Shown here: positions 21,889 through 30,991 of the stretch, piece by piece
Layout: each line of letters starts with the position of its first letter
How positions within the stretch are numbered: position 1 is the stretch's first letter
Made by a program: the position numbers and the translations under genes
Assembly (NCBI RefSeq): GCF_004614185.1
Contig: NZ_SPVF01000268.1
Location: 1-64,000, forward strand
Source of the DNA: Zemynaea arenosa
GTDB lineage: Bacteria; Pseudomonadota; Gammaproteobacteria; Burkholderiales; Burkholderiaceae_D
Direction of reading: 5' to 3'
Length of the DNA: 64,000 bases
Notes under the pieces: model-generated
Seen by the model: the letters and a program-made list of their open reading frames with translations, nothing else
Told to the model about the DNA's origin: nothing
Database searches by the model: none

Positions 21889-23384
21889 TGGCAAGCACTC
21901 ATTACAGCAAACACGCGCAAGCCACCCTCTCCCTGCTGTGGGAACGGGTGCGCCAGCGCGGCGACATGCCCGGCTTCGCAAAAGCCATCAGCGCCATCCT
22001 GGGTGCGATGCGCGGCGAGGACGAGCATGAATTCAACATGACCCGTACGGTCCTGTCGGACCCCGTCCTCACCAACAAAGTCCTCAAGCTGGCCAACAGC
22101 GGCATGTATTCCGCGTTCGGGCAGCGCATCAACACAGTCTCGAAGGCGGTACTGGTGCTGGGCACCGAGGCGATCGGCCACCTGGCCCTGGGCCTGCGCC
22201 TGATCGAGGAGCTGACCAACCTGTCGCCCGACTCCACCATCGCCCACGTGGAGATGGAAAAGGCGGTGCTGGCCGGGATCGTGGCGCAGCAGGTGGCGGT
22301 GGAGGCGCGCGTGCGGGAGCCGGAAGAAGCCGTCGTCTGCTCGATGCTGCATGGGCTGGGCCGCATGATGGTCACTTTCTACATGCCGGACCGCTGGGCC
22401 ATGCTGCAGAAGCACGGCGGCGTGGGCAGCGAAGACGCTGCCGCCCCCGAGGTGCTGGGCCTGACCATGGAAGAACTGGGCCGCGCCACCGCCGAGCACT
22501 GGCACCTGCCCGGCAATGTGCTGGCCGGGATGCGCGTGATCGAACCGGCGGACGACAGCCCCGCGCCGCTGGCCGCGGGCGACTGGCTGGCCGCCATCTC
22601 CACCATGTCCTCGACCTGTGCGGGCGCGCTGTGGGCGGATGACGAAGCCGGCGCCGCGCGCGTGCTGGACATCACCAGGCGCTATTCGGGCCTGCTGGGC
22701 ATTGAGGAGAACACCATCCTCGGCGCCATCGACAAGGCGCGCGCCATCGCCGCCGTGGACCTGACGATTGCGCCGCTGGCCAAGCCGGCCGAGAAGCGCG
22801 CCAAAGCCGCGCAAACGGTGCGCATGCGTGCGGAAGGCAACCGGATCCTGATGTCCGGGGTCTCCGACATGCGCGACAGCCTGCCGTCCGCGTCGCCGGG
22901 CCAGATGATGACGATGGCGCTGGAGACAGTGTTCCAGGGCCTGTCGTTCTCGCGCGCCTTTGCCTTCCTGCGCAACCGCAAGGAGCGCGTGTACTCGGCC
23001 AAGATGGGCTTCGGCGAAGGCAGCAAGGAGCTGCTGGCCGAACTCACCTTCGAGGACATCTACGAACCAAACGTGTTCCATGCGGCCCTCAACAGCGACC
23101 GCGTGATCTTCATCGAGAACGCCAAGGATCCCAAGTTCGCCGCCAAGCTGCCGGCATGGTGGAAGAAGTCGCTGTCCGATTCGCGCAGCTTCGTGATCCT
23201 GCCGCTGTGCAGCGGCGGGCAGCCGGTGGGCTTCATCTACGGGGACTGGGACGAGAGCTTCCCGTCGATCGCGCTGTCGCAGACTGAGTTCTCGCTGCTG
23301 AACGACATCCGCGCGCTGGTGGTGCGGGCCGTGGAGCGCCGCCAGCAGAGCGACGCCGCCGCGGTGTCGACCCGCGCTGCCTGA
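21888..23384 (+). CDS. HDOD-domain protein with a C-terminal GAF-like domain
   Basis: This encodes 498 residues. The N-terminal half is an HDOD (HD-related output) domain: LSDPVLTNKVLKLANSGMYSAFGQRINTVSKAVLVLG is its hallmark, and catalytic HD residues are absent as expected. The C-terminal half (about 320-480) resembles a GAF sensor. Such proteins are signalling modules without known enzymatic activity. The 1-nt TAATG overlap with the GGDEF-EAL gene implies a matched output pair. Confidence 0.85.
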   Translation: MASTHYSKHAQATLSLLWERVRQRGDMPGFAKAISAILGAMRGEDEHEFNMTRTVLSDPVLTNKVLKLANSGMYSAFGQRINTVSKAVLVLGTEAIGHLALGLRLIEELTNLSPDSTIAHVEMEKAVLAGIVAQQVAVEARVREPEEAVVCSMLHGLGRMMVTFYMPDRWAMLQKHGGVGSEDAAAPEVLGLTMEELGRATAEHWHLPGNVLAGMRVIEPADDSPAPLAAGDWLAAISTMSSTCAGALWADDEAGAARVLDITRRYSGLLGIEENTILGAIDKARAIAAVDLTIAPLAKPAEKRAKAAQTVRMRAEGNRILMSGVSDMRDSLPSASPGQMMTMALETVFQGLSFSRAFAFLRNRKERVYSAKMGFGEGSKELLAELTFEDIYEPNVFHAALNSDRVIFIENAKDPKFAAKLPAWWKKSLSDSRSFVILPLCSGGQPVGFIYGDWDESFPSIALSQTEFSLLNDIRALVVRAVERRQQSDAAAVSTRAA

Positions 23385-23390
23385 CTTCGG

Positions 23391-24557
23391 TCAGACGCGC
23401 GGCGCGTCCGCCGCCTGCCAGCGGAACGACAGCCGCGCCGCCATCCATCCCGCCAGCGCCAGGGCGCAGGCCGCAAAGTAGACGGCCTGCGGCCCGATAT
23501 GGTCCCAGAACAGGGACATGAACAGCCCTCCCGCCGTGCCGCCGATCCCGTACGCAATGCTCATGTAGAGCGCCTGTCCGCGCGCCTGCAGCGGCCCCGC
23601 GAACCAGCGCTGCATGGTGATGATGCAGGACGAGTGGTGCACGGCGAACGTCACCGCGTGCAGCACCTGGGCCAGCACCAGCACCGCCAGCCAGGCCGCC
23701 CCGCCGCCGATCATGGCAAAGCGCACCAGCGCCACCGCGAAGGCCACATTCATCAGCGTGCGCGCGCCAAAGTGCTTGAAGAGCGGCGCCTGGTACCAGA
23801 AGCACACGATCTCCGCGAGGACACCGAGCGACCACATGGCACCGATCACCGGCTTGCCGTAGCCGATGCGCTCCAGGTACAGCGAGTAGTAGGTGTACAG
23901 CGAGGTGTGGGCGCCGATCATCAGCGCGGTGGAGGCGAAGAAGGCGATCACCTCGCGCCGCCGCAGCACCTGCCCGAGCGGTGCGGCCGGCGCATCATGC
24001 GGATGCGGCACATGCGGCACATCGCGGATGCGCAGCGCGGACAGCAGCACCGGCACCAGCAGTCCGCCCGCGATCCACAGCAGGCTGTCGACGCCCCATC
24101 TTTGGAGCCCGTAGCCGGCGATCGTCACCGCGACAATGAAGCCCGCCGAGCCCCACAGGCGGATGCGTCCGTACTGCGAGATGTCGCCCTTCATCCACGT
24201 CAGCGCCAGCGCCTCGCACAATGGGCTCTGGGCGCTGGTGAAAAGGTTCAGCAGCAGCATGCAGGCGAACAGCTGGGCGAAGCCGTCGGCGAAGAAGAAG
24301 CCCGTGAACGCGAGCAGCGCGCCGCAGCCAGTCAGGCGCAGCACGCGCACCCGCTGCTGCGTGTGATCGGCCACCCAGCCCCACAGGTTAGGGCCGACAA
24401 TGCGCATCACCTGGATCAGGGACATCAGCACCGCCACCTCGGCCGCGGTCATGCCGCGCGCGGCGAAGAACAGGCTCGCATAGGTGGCGAACGTCCCGGC
24501 GTGGGCGTAGTAGCTGAAGAGGAATTGCGCGAAGCGCGAGGACGGCTGCGGCGGCAT
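23391..24557 (-). CDS. MFS transporter (MFS_1-like, HcaT/NupG-type)
   Basis: This encodes 388 residues with about 12 hydrophobic segments and the loop motif GWVADHTQQRVRVLR between TM2 and TM3. The opening FAQFLFSYYAHAGTFATYASLFFAARGM is characteristic of the MFS_1-like group that includes 3-phenylpropionate and nucleoside permeases. The substrate is unknown. It lies 59 nt downstream of aroC on the same strand; a GC-rich hairpin (24564-24583) directly precedes its ATG. Confidence 0.85.
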   Translation of the reverse strand: MPPQPSSRFAQFLFSYYAHAGTFATYASLFFAARGMTAAEVAVLMSLIQVMRIVGPNLWGWVADHTQQRVRVLRLTGCGALLAFTGFFFADGFAQLFACMLLLNLFTSAQSPLCEALALTWMKGDISQYGRIRLWGSAGFIVAVTIAGYGLQRWGVDSLLWIAGGLLVPVLLSALRIRDVPHVPHPHDAPAAPLGQVLRRREVIAFFASTALMIGAHTSLYTYYSLYLERIGYGKPVIGAMWSLGVLAEIVCFWYQAPLFKHFGARTLMNVAFAVALVRFAMIGGGAAWLAVLVLAQVLHAVTFAVHHSSCIITMQRWFAGPLQARGQALYMSIAYGIGGTAGGLFMSLFWDHIGPQAVYFAACALALAGWMAARLSFRWQAADAPRV

Positions 24558-24563
24558 CGATGA

Positions 24564-24583
24564 CGCGGCGTTTTGCCGCCGCG
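24564..24583 (-). promoter_or_regulatory. Hairpin in the MFS gene leader
   Basis: A 7-bp perfect stem CGCGGCG / CGCCGCG with a 6-nt loop ends 6 nt before the MFS ATG, where the ribosome-binding site should be. No other Shine-Dalgarno is visible. It might reduce initiation, or act as a weak terminator after aroC. Confidence 0.35.
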
Positions 24584-24616
24584 GCCGGTGATATATTTTA
24601 CGAATGAAAAGGCAGG

Positions 24617-25711
24617 TTATGCAATGCGGGGCGTATCAACGCGCACGTCGCCGCACTGGGCGCGGTGCATCAGCGCGTGGTCGATCAGCACCAAGGCCAG
24701 CATCGCCTCGGCGATCGGCGTCGCGCGGATGCCCACGCACGGGTCGTGGCGGCCGAAGGTCTCGACCATCTGCGGATTGCCCTGCTTGTCGATCGAGCGG
24801 CGCGGCGTACGGATCGAGGACGTCGGCTTGATGGCAATGGAGACGGTGACATCCTGCCCCGTCGAGATCCCGCCCAGCACACCCCCTGCATGATTCGACA
24901 GGAAGCCGTGCGGGGTCAGCTCGTCCCCATGCTCGGAGCCGCGCTGCGCCACCGACGCGAAGCCGGCGCCGATCTCCACGCCCTTGACCGCGTTAATACC
25001 CATCATGGCGTAGGCGATGTCGGCATCGAGCTTGTCGTAGATCGGCTGGCCCAGGCCCACCGGCACCTTGCTGGCCACCACCTCGATGCGCGCGCCGATC
25101 GAGTCGCCCGCGCGGCGCAGTTCATCCATCGCCTCTTCCATACGGGACAGCAGGTCCGCGTCCGCTGTCGCCGCGAAGAACGGGTTGGCGTGCACGTGCT
25201 CGAAGGACTGGAACGGGACCACAATGTCGCCGAGTTGGCTCATGAAGCCGTGGACTTCGGTCCCGTACTGCTGCTTCAGCCACTTCTTGGCCACCGCGCC
25301 TGCCCCGACCACGGGTGCAGTCAGCCGCGCCGACGACCGCCCGCCGCCGCGCGGATCGCGGATGCCGTATTTGTGCCAGTAGGTGTAGTCCGCGTGGCCG
25401 GGCCGGAAGGTCTCGGCGATGTTGCCGTAGTCCTTGCTGCGCTGGTCTTCGTTCTGGATCAGCAGCGCGATCGGCGTGCCGGTGGTGCGGCCTTCGTACA
25501 CGCCGGACAGGATCTTGACCGTGTCCGCCTCCTGCCGCTGCGTCACGTGGCGCGAGGTGCCGGGCTTGCGGCGGTCCAGGTCGGGCTGGATGTCGGCCTC
25601 GGACAGCTCCATCCCCGGCGGGCAGCCGTCGATCACGCAGCCGATGGCCGGGCCGTGCGACTCCCCGAAAGTGGTGACGGAAAACAGCGTGCCGAAGGAG
25701 TTGCCGGACAT
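24617..25711 (-). CDS. aroC: Chorismate synthase
   Basis: This encodes 364 residues (E. coli AroC is 361). It makes chorismate from EPSP with reduced FMN, the last step of the shikimate pathway. Signatures are [18 protein letters not shown] near the N-terminus, the [14 protein letters not shown] region, GGGRSSAR, and a C-terminal [20 protein letters not shown]. The start at 25711 gives the canonical MSGNSFG opening. Confidence 0.97.
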   Translation of the reverse strand: MSGNSFGTLFSVTTFGESHGPAIGCVIDGCPPGMELSEADIQPDLDRRKPGTSRHVTQRQEADTVKILSGVYEGRTTGTPIALLIQNEDQRSKDYGNIAETFRPGHADYTYWHKYGIRDPRGGGRSSARLTAPVVGAGAVAKKWLKQQYGTEVHGFMSQLGDIVVPFQSFEHVHANPFFAATADADLLSRMEEAMDELRRAGDSIGARIEVVASKVPVGLGQPIYDKLDADIAYAMMGINAVKGVEIGAGFASVAQRGSEHGDELTPHGFLSNHAGGVLGGISTGQDVTVSIAIKPTSSIRTPRRSIDKQGNPQMVETFGRHDPCVGIRATPIAEAMLALVLIDHALMHRAQCGDVRVDTPRIA

Positions 25712-25891
25712 GATAAGGACCGCGGAAGTGAAGGAAAAAGTAGCTGATTTTATCATTCCCGGCCCGCAGGCTTCCGGCGAGGTGTCCGAATCTGTCTCGT
25801 TTTAGTGCCTAAAGGCATCTTTTTGTCATGAATGTTTGAGAAATCGCTATATACTGAATCGGCGAATAACGAACAGAACCATAAGTACAAT

Positions 25892-28153
25892 ATGCGCAGC
25901 CCCAGCCCACCGCTGACCCCGGAAGGCAGCCCAAGCGACGCGCACGACGACCTCGTTTTCCTCGACGAGCAGGCCACGACTTCCACGCCGCGCACCCGCG
26001 CCACGTGGAAGGTCATGATCATCGACGACGACCAGGAAGTGCACACGACGACCGCATTTGCGCTGGCGAACCTGGAAACCCTCGGGCGCACCCTGGAATT
26101 CATCCACGCCTGCTCGGCGCGGGAAGCCCGTGAACTATTGGCGCGCGAAGACGACATCGCCGTGGTTCTGCTGGACGTGGTGATGGAGCAGGACGACGCC
26201 GGCCTCACGCTGGTCCGTTACATCCGCGAGACTCTGGGCCGCGCCGACGTGCGCATCATCCTGCGCACCGGCCAGCCGGGCTACGCGCCGGAACTGGACG
26301 CGGTGCGCGACTTCGACATCAACGACTACAAGACCAAGTCCGAACTCACCCGCATCAAGCTGTTCACGACCGTGACCGCGGCGATCCGCTCATATGAGCA
26401 GATCCGCGCGCTGGACGCGGGACGCCAGGGCCTGGACCGCATCATCCGCGCGGGCACGGAGCTGATGGCACTACACGGCATGCACGATTTCGGCGCCGGA
26501 GTGCTGGCGCAGGCCACCGGTCTGCTTGGACTCCCGCCCGACGGCGTGCTATGCGGACGCCACAACGGCGACGCGCTGGCGCCGGACCTGAGCGTGCTGG
26601 CTTCCGCCGGTGCCCATGAGCGGCCCGCAGGCGACCTGCTCCGCCCGCGCGACGCGGCCATCCGCTCCGGCATGTGGGACGCCCTCAACCAGCGCCGCAA
26701 CGTGATCTGCACGGACGCGGTGGCACTCTACTTCGGCGGCAAGTCGGCGCGCGAGTGCGTGGCCTGGCTGCCCATTCCGCGCCCGCTCACCGACATCGAG
26801 TGCCGCCTGCTGGAGGTGTTCTCGCGCCAGGTGGCCGTGGGGCTGGACAACGTGGAGCTGGTGACCAACCTCCACGACGCCGCGTTCTACGACCAGCTCT
26901 CACGCCTGCCCAACCGCACCCGGTTGCTGGAGGTGCTGCACGGTGCCCTTGGCACGCCCACGCGCGCACATGCGGCGCTCGCGCTGGTGGACCTCGATCA
27001 CTTCGCCGAAACCAACGACGCGCTGGGCCACGAATTCGGCGACATGCTGCTGATCGCCGTCGCCAGCCGCCTGCAGACGCGCCTCGGCGCGCAACTGACC
27101 ATTGCGCGCATGGGCGCGGACATTTTCGGCGTGCTGGGGGACGCCAGCTTCGTCAACCCGGACCGCATCCTGCAGGTGTTCCGCGAGCCCTTCCGCATCG
27201 AAGGGCAGGACATGCAGGTCTCCGCGACTCTAGGCCTGGTGCGCCTCGCGGAACATGACGGCAGCGCCGCCGATGCGTTGAAAGACGCCGACCTCGCCCT
27301 CAAGCGCGCCAAGGCGCACCAGCGCGGCGGCCATTTCACCTTCTCGCGCGCGATGGGTGCCGAGATGCGCGAGCGGGTGCGCATGATGCATGCGCTGCGC
27401 GCGGCCTTCGCGAACAAGGAGCTGACGCTGGCCTACCAGCCGCAAGTCAACCTGGCCACGCGCCAGCCGATGGGCGCCGAGGCTTTGCTGCGCTGGCAGC
27501 GGCCGGACGGCTCCTTCGTGCCACCGGACCGTTTCATCCCGATTGCAGAGTATTCAGGCCTGATCATCGAGATCGGCCAGTGGGTGATCGAGACCGCGTG
27601 CGCGGAGCTGGTGCGGCTGCGCGCGCTGGGGCATCGCGCATTCACGATGTCGGTCAACGTGTCGCAGGTCCAGTTCCGCCATCCCTATTTCGTCGACATG
27701 CTGCGCGGCGCCCTCGCCCGCACGCAGGCGCCGCCCGAGTACCTGCACCTGGAGATCACGGAGTCGGTGGCCATGGAGGAGCCGGACACGCTGATCCGCA
27801 TGCTGGCGCAGATCAAGGAAACCGGCGTGTCGATCGCCATCGACGATTTCGGCACCGGCTTCTCGTCGCTGTCCTACCTTCAGCGCCTGCAGGTGGACTG
27901 CCTGAAGATCGACCGTGCCTTCGTCAGCGAGATCACCGAGTCCGCGCGTGGCAGCAGCATCGCCGAGATGGTGGTGCAGCTGGGCCGCAACCTGGGCCTG
28001 TCCATCGTGGCGGAAGGCGTGGAGGACGAGCGCCAGGCGCAGGTGCTGGAAGCGCTGGGCTGTCCGTATGCGCAGGGCTACCTGTTCTCTCGCCCGATCA
28101 CGCCCCAGCAGTTGGCCGAATGGTTGGCCACGCACAACGCCCACGCCGCCTGA
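25892..28153 (+). CDS. Response regulator with DUF3369, degenerate GGDEF and EAL domains
   Basis: This encodes 753 residues from the ATG at 25892; an in-frame ATG at 25832 exists but a TATACT -10 candidate (25850-25855) lies between them. It has a receiver (VMIIDDDQEVH; phospho-acceptor in VVLLDVVME), a DUF3369 sensor domain, a GGDEF domain whose signature has decayed to GADIF (408-412), and an EAL domain with intact E530-A531-L532 and DDFGTGFSSL. It is therefore probably a phosphorylation-controlled c-di-GMP phosphodiesterase, with the GGDEF part serving as a regulatory GTP-binding domain (inference). No kinase is adjacent. Confidence 0.9.
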   Translation: MRSPSPPLTPEGSPSDAHDDLVFLDEQATTSTPRTRATWKVMIIDDDQEVHTTTAFALANLETLGRTLEFIHACSAREARELLAREDDIAVVLLDVVMEQDDAGLTLVRYIRETLGRADVRIILRTGQPGYAPELDAVRDFDINDYKTKSELTRIKLFTTVTAAIRSYEQIRALDAGRQGLDRIIRAGTELMALHGMHDFGAGVLAQATGLLGLPPDGVLCGRHNGDALAPDLSVLASAGAHERPAGDLLRPRDAAIRSGMWDALNQRRNVICTDAVALYFGGKSARECVAWLPIPRPLTDIECRLLEVFSRQVAVGLDNVELVTNLHDAAFYDQLSRLPNRTRLLEVLHGALGTPTRAHAALALVDLDHFAETNDALGHEFGDMLLIAVASRLQTRLGAQLTIARMGADIFGVLGDASFVNPDRILQVFREPFRIEGQDMQVSATLGLVRLAEHDGSAADALKDADLALKRAKAHQRGGHFTFSRAMGAEMRERVRMMHALRAAFANKELTLAYQPQVNLATRQPMGAEALLRWQRPDGSFVPPDRFIPIAEYSGLIIEIGQWVIETACAELVRLRALGHRAFTMSVNVSQVQFRHPYFVDMLRGALARTQAPPEYLHLEITESVAMEEPDTLIRMLAQIKETGVSIAIDDFGTGFSSLSYLQRLQVDCLKIDRAFVSEITESARGSSIAEMVVQLGRNLGLSIVAEGVEDERQAQVLEALGCPYAQGYLFSRPITPQQLAEWLATHNAHAA

Positions 28154-28179
28154 ACCAGCCTGGCGGCGCATACTTCGCT

Positions 28180-28563
28180 TCAAGCAGGGCTGTCTGCCGT
28201 CGGGCCGAGCACCTCGCGCGCCGCGAACAAACCGTTGAGCGCCGCCGGGAACCCTGCGTACACGGCCATCTGCATGATCGTCTCCACGATCTCCTCGCGC
28301 GTGCAGCCCACGTTCTGCGCCGCGTAGATGTGCACCTTCAGCTGCGGCGCCGCGTTGCCCAGCGCGGTCAGCGCCGCCACCGTGGCCAGCTCCCGCGTGC
28401 GCAGGTCAAGCCCCGGCCGCGAGTAGATGTCCCCGAACGGGAATTCGACGATCATCCGGCCAAAGTCCGGGGCGATATCGCGCAGGCTGTCTACCACCTG
28501 CCGGCCCTTTTCTCCATCGATTTCAATCAGTTTGGCGAGTCCGCGTTCGTAACGTTCGTTCAT
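28180..28563 (-). CDS. Carboxymuconolactone decarboxylase family protein (AhpD-like fold)
   Basis: This encodes 127 residues. The segment [41 protein letters not shown] is the family core. It has the HIYAAQNVG helix but a single Cys, not the CxxC of AhpD, so it is of the decarboxylase/unknown subgroup rather than a peroxidase-reducing one. Its first 41 nt overlap the MerR regulator gene, and both share the regulator's promoter. Function is probably in dealing with the electrophile or ring compound that the regulator senses (inference). Confidence 0.87.
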   Translation of the reverse strand: MNERYERGLAKLIEIDGEKGRQVVDSLRDIAPDFGRMIVEFPFGDIYSRPGLDLRTRELATVAALTALGNAAPQLKVHIYAAQNVGCTREEIVETIMQMAVYAGFPAALNGLFAAREVLGPTADSPA

Positions 28564-28975
28564 GGCCTGTCCTGTCCTTGTGTGGTTGAGGGGCCATGAT
28601 GGTTCCCAGATTGCGTTCCAGCTTGCGGTAGTGGCGCAGCTTTTCGACCAGCCCCCGCTCGCATTCGGCCAGCGACTGCATCTGCGCCCGCACCTGCTCC
28701 AGGTGCTCCTCCAGCAGCACGCGCCGCTGCGGCACGCTGGACTCGCCCTGGTAGCGCAGGTCCGCAAAGTGCCGCATCGCCGCGATGCCCATGCCGGTGG
28801 TGCGCAAGCGCTGCAGGAACTCGATCCACGCCCGGTCCGCCGCCGAATAGCGCCGGTGCCCGCTACCCGCCCGCCCCACCGCCCGCACCAGGCCAGCCCG
28901 CTCGTAATACCGCAGCGTGTGCGCCGTGAGCCCGGTGGCCGCGGCCAGCTCCGAAATCGTCAGGAATTCATTCAT
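28523..28975 (-). CDS. MerR-family transcriptional regulator
   Basis: This encodes 150 residues. The winged HTH at the N-terminus ([24 protein letters not shown], then GHRRY) is followed by a long dimerisation coiled coil (about 80-140). The C-terminal Cys/His metal motif of metal-sensing MerRs is absent; a single Cys lies in the coiled coil, so it belongs to the redox/aldehyde- or small-molecule-responsive type. A classic MerR promoter with a 19-bp spacer sits immediately upstream and predicts autoregulation. Confidence 0.9.
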   Translation of the reverse strand: MNEFLTISELAAATGLTAHTLRYYERAGLVRAVGRAGSGHRRYSAADRAWIEFLQRLRTTGMGIAAMRHFADLRYQGESSVPQRRVLLEEHLEQVRAQMQSLAECERGLVEKLRHYRKLERNLGTIMAPQPHKDRTGHERTLRTRTRQTD

Positions 28976-28984
28976 GGCACGGCC

Positions 28985-29015
28985 ATCGTAGAAGTTCGAG
29001 CGCACTCGAAGTCAA
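28985..29015 (-). promoter_or_regulatory. MerR-type promoter/operator with 19-bp spacer
   Basis: On the minus strand the -35 is TTGACT (29015-29010), the spacer is 19 nt, and the -10 is TACGAT (28990-28985). The spacer starts inside the perfect dyad TTCGAG-TGCG-CTCGAA (28995-29010). The overlong spacer with central dyad is the hallmark of promoters that MerR proteins activate by DNA untwisting. The -10 is only 9 nt before the regulator's ATG. Confidence 0.8.
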
Positions 29016-29021
29016 GCACAA

Positions 29022-29049
29022 ATAAAAAGTGCCGGACCGGCCGGCACTT
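29022..29049 (-). terminator. Terminator of the CBS-domain gene
   Basis: A 9-bp stem AAGTGCCGG / CCGGCACTT with a 5-nt loop is followed on the minus strand by TTTTATTT. It lies ~20 nt after the CBS gene stop. Confidence 0.8.
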
Positions 29050-29069
29050 GGAGGGGGGAAGCGGGCCGC

Positions 29070-29522
29070 TCAGTCCTCGGCATTCGCCTCGGCCGGCCAG
29101 TCGCGGATGTAGGCCTTGAGCATGCGGTTCTCGAAGCTCTGCGCCTCCAGCACCGCGCGCGCCACGTCGTAGAACGAGATCACGCCCAGCAGCGTCTTGG
29201 CGTTCATCACCGGCAAATAGCGCGCGTGCTTTTCGAGCATCATGCGCCGCACTTCGTTGACCTCCGTGTCCGGCGTGACGGTGATCGGCGCGTCGTCCAT
29301 GTGCTTGCGCACCGTACCCGCGCCCACCGACCCGGCATTCGCGTGCAGCACCTTGATCACCTCGCGGAAGGTCAGCATGCCCACCAGATCCCCGTACTCC
29401 ATCACCACCAGCGAGCCGATGTCCTTCTCCGCCATGATGTTGACGGCATCCAGCAGCGGCATATCGGGCGTGGCCGTATAGAGGATATTGCCCTTGACCT
29501 GCAGAATTTCAGACACTTTCAT
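29070..29522 (-). CDS. CBS-domain pair protein
   Basis: This encodes 150 residues consisting of two tandem CBS domains (about 5-65 and 75-135; motifs DIGSLVVMEYGDLVGMLTFREV and ARYLPVMNAKTLLGVISFYDV). Such stand-alone CBS pairs bind adenine nucleotides and often sense cellular energy state; no fused enzyme is present. The ATG at 29522 has AAGGTGG upstream; a GTG three codons earlier is the alternative. Confidence 0.9.
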   Translation of the reverse strand: MKVSEILQVKGNILYTATPDMPLLDAVNIMAEKDIGSLVVMEYGDLVGMLTFREVIKVLHANAGSVGAGTVRKHMDDAPITVTPDTEVNEVRRMMLEKHARYLPVMNAKTLLGVISFYDVARAVLEAQSFENRMLKAYIRDWPAEANAED

Positions 29523-29677
29523 GGTCGCCACCTTGTCAACACGGAATCGTGAATCGACTGTAGCCTAAGCTTGGCAAAAAATCCAGTTTTGCGAATTGTC
29601 CACCGGAGCCATCGGCACTCTGTGCGTTCGGTGCTACGATGCGCCCATTCCAAGCCACCGCTGAGAGAAAGGTGACC

Positions 29678-30991
29678 ATGAGCGGACCCCGCTACCCCGG
29701 TTTCGATACCCTGTCCCTGCACGCAGGCGCCCAAGCCGACCCGGCCACCGGCGCACGCGCCACACCGATCTATTTCACGTCCTCGTTCGCCTTCCAGGAC
29801 TCGGACCACGCCGCCGCCCTGTTCAACATGGAACGCGCCGGTCACGTGTACTCGCGTATCTCCAACCCCACGACTGCGGTGCTGGAAGAACGCATCGCCG
29901 CGCTGGAAGGCGGGGTGGCGGGCATCGCCACCGCGTCCGGCCAGGCCGCGCTGCACCTGGGGCTTGCGACCATCGCGGGAGCCGGTAGCCACATCGTAGC
30001 TTCGCGCGCGCTGTACGGCGGTTCGCATAACCTGCTGGCGTACACCCTGCCCCGCTTCGGCATCGAGACCACCTTTGTCGATCCGCGCGACCTGGACGCC
30101 TGGCGCGCCGCCATCCGCCCCAACACCAAGCTGCTGTTCGGCGAAACGCTCGGCAATCCCGGACTCGATGTGCTGGACATTCCCGGCGTGGCCGCCATCG
30201 CCCATGAGCGCCACCTGCCGCTGCTGGTGGACAGCACCTTCACCACGCCGTATCTCATCAAGCCTCTCGACCACGGCGCGGATCTCGTTCTCCACAGCGC
30301 CACCAAGTTCCTGTGCGGGCACGGCACCGCCATCGGCGGGCTGCTGGTGGACGGCGGCACCTTTGACTGGCAGCGGGCCTACGAGAAGACTGGCCACTTC
30401 GCGGAACTGTGCGAGCCGTACGACGGTTTCCATGGCATGGTCTTCACCGAGGAATCGACCGTTGGCGCCTTCGCCCTGCGCGCGCGCCGCGAAGGACTGC
30501 GCGACTTCGGCGCCGCCATGAGCCCGCTCAACGCCTTCGCCATCCTGCAGGGCGTGGAGACGCTGTCCCTGCGCATGCAGCGCCACGTCGAGAATACGCG
30601 CAAGGTGGTGGACTTCCTGCTGCGCAGCCCCGCCGTCGAATCGGTGGCCTACCCGGAGCTGGAGACTCACCCGGACCACGCGCTGGCCCAGCGCCTGATG
30701 CCCAACGGCTGCGGCGCGGTGTTCTCCTTCAACCTGAAGGGCGACCGCGCGGCGGGCAAGCGCTTCGTGGACAGTCTCAAGGTGTTTTCGCACCTGGCCA
30801 ATGTGGGCGACGCGAAATCCCTCGTCATCCACCCCGCCTCCACCACCCACTTCCGTGTCCCGGCCGACCAGCTGCAGGCCAGTGGCATCGCGGAAGGCAC
30901 GATGCGCCTGTCGGTCGGCCTGGAGTCGCCGGACGACCTGCTGGAAGACCTGGCCCGCGCCCTCAAGGCAGCGCAGAAAGGAGGCGCGTGA
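29678..30991 (+). CDS. metY: O-acetylhomoserine sulfhydrylase-type Cys/Met metabolism PLP enzyme
   Basis: This encodes 437 residues. PLP binds K210 in LHSATKFLCGHG, and the family signature DLVLHSATKFLCGHG is intact. The length and the opening GFDTLSLHAGAQADPATGARATPIYFTSSF favour the O-acetylhomoserine aminocarboxypropyltransferase (MetY) branch, which makes homocysteine from sulfide and O-acetylhomoserine. The ATG at 29678 has AAGG upstream. It is followed with a 1-nt stop/start overlap by a hydrolase gene, forming a small operon. Confidence 0.88.
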   Translation: MSGPRYPGFDTLSLHAGAQADPATGARATPIYFTSSFAFQDSDHAAALFNMERAGHVYSRISNPTTAVLEERIAALEGGVAGIATASGQAALHLGLATIAGAGSHIVASRALYGGSHNLLAYTLPRFGIETTFVDPRDLDAWRAAIRPNTKLLFGETLGNPGLDVLDIPGVAAIAHERHLPLLVDSTFTTPYLIKPLDHGADLVLHSATKFLCGHGTAIGGLLVDGGTFDWQRAYEKTGHFAELCEPYDGFHGMVFTEESTVGAFALRARREGLRDFGAAMSPLNAFAILQGVETLSLRMQRHVENTRKVVDFLLRSPAVESVAYPELETHPDHALAQRLMPNGCGAVFSFNLKGDRAAGKRFVDSLKVFSHLANVGDAKSLVIHPASTTHFRVPADQLQASGIAEGTMRLSVGLESPDDLLEDLARALKAAQKGGA

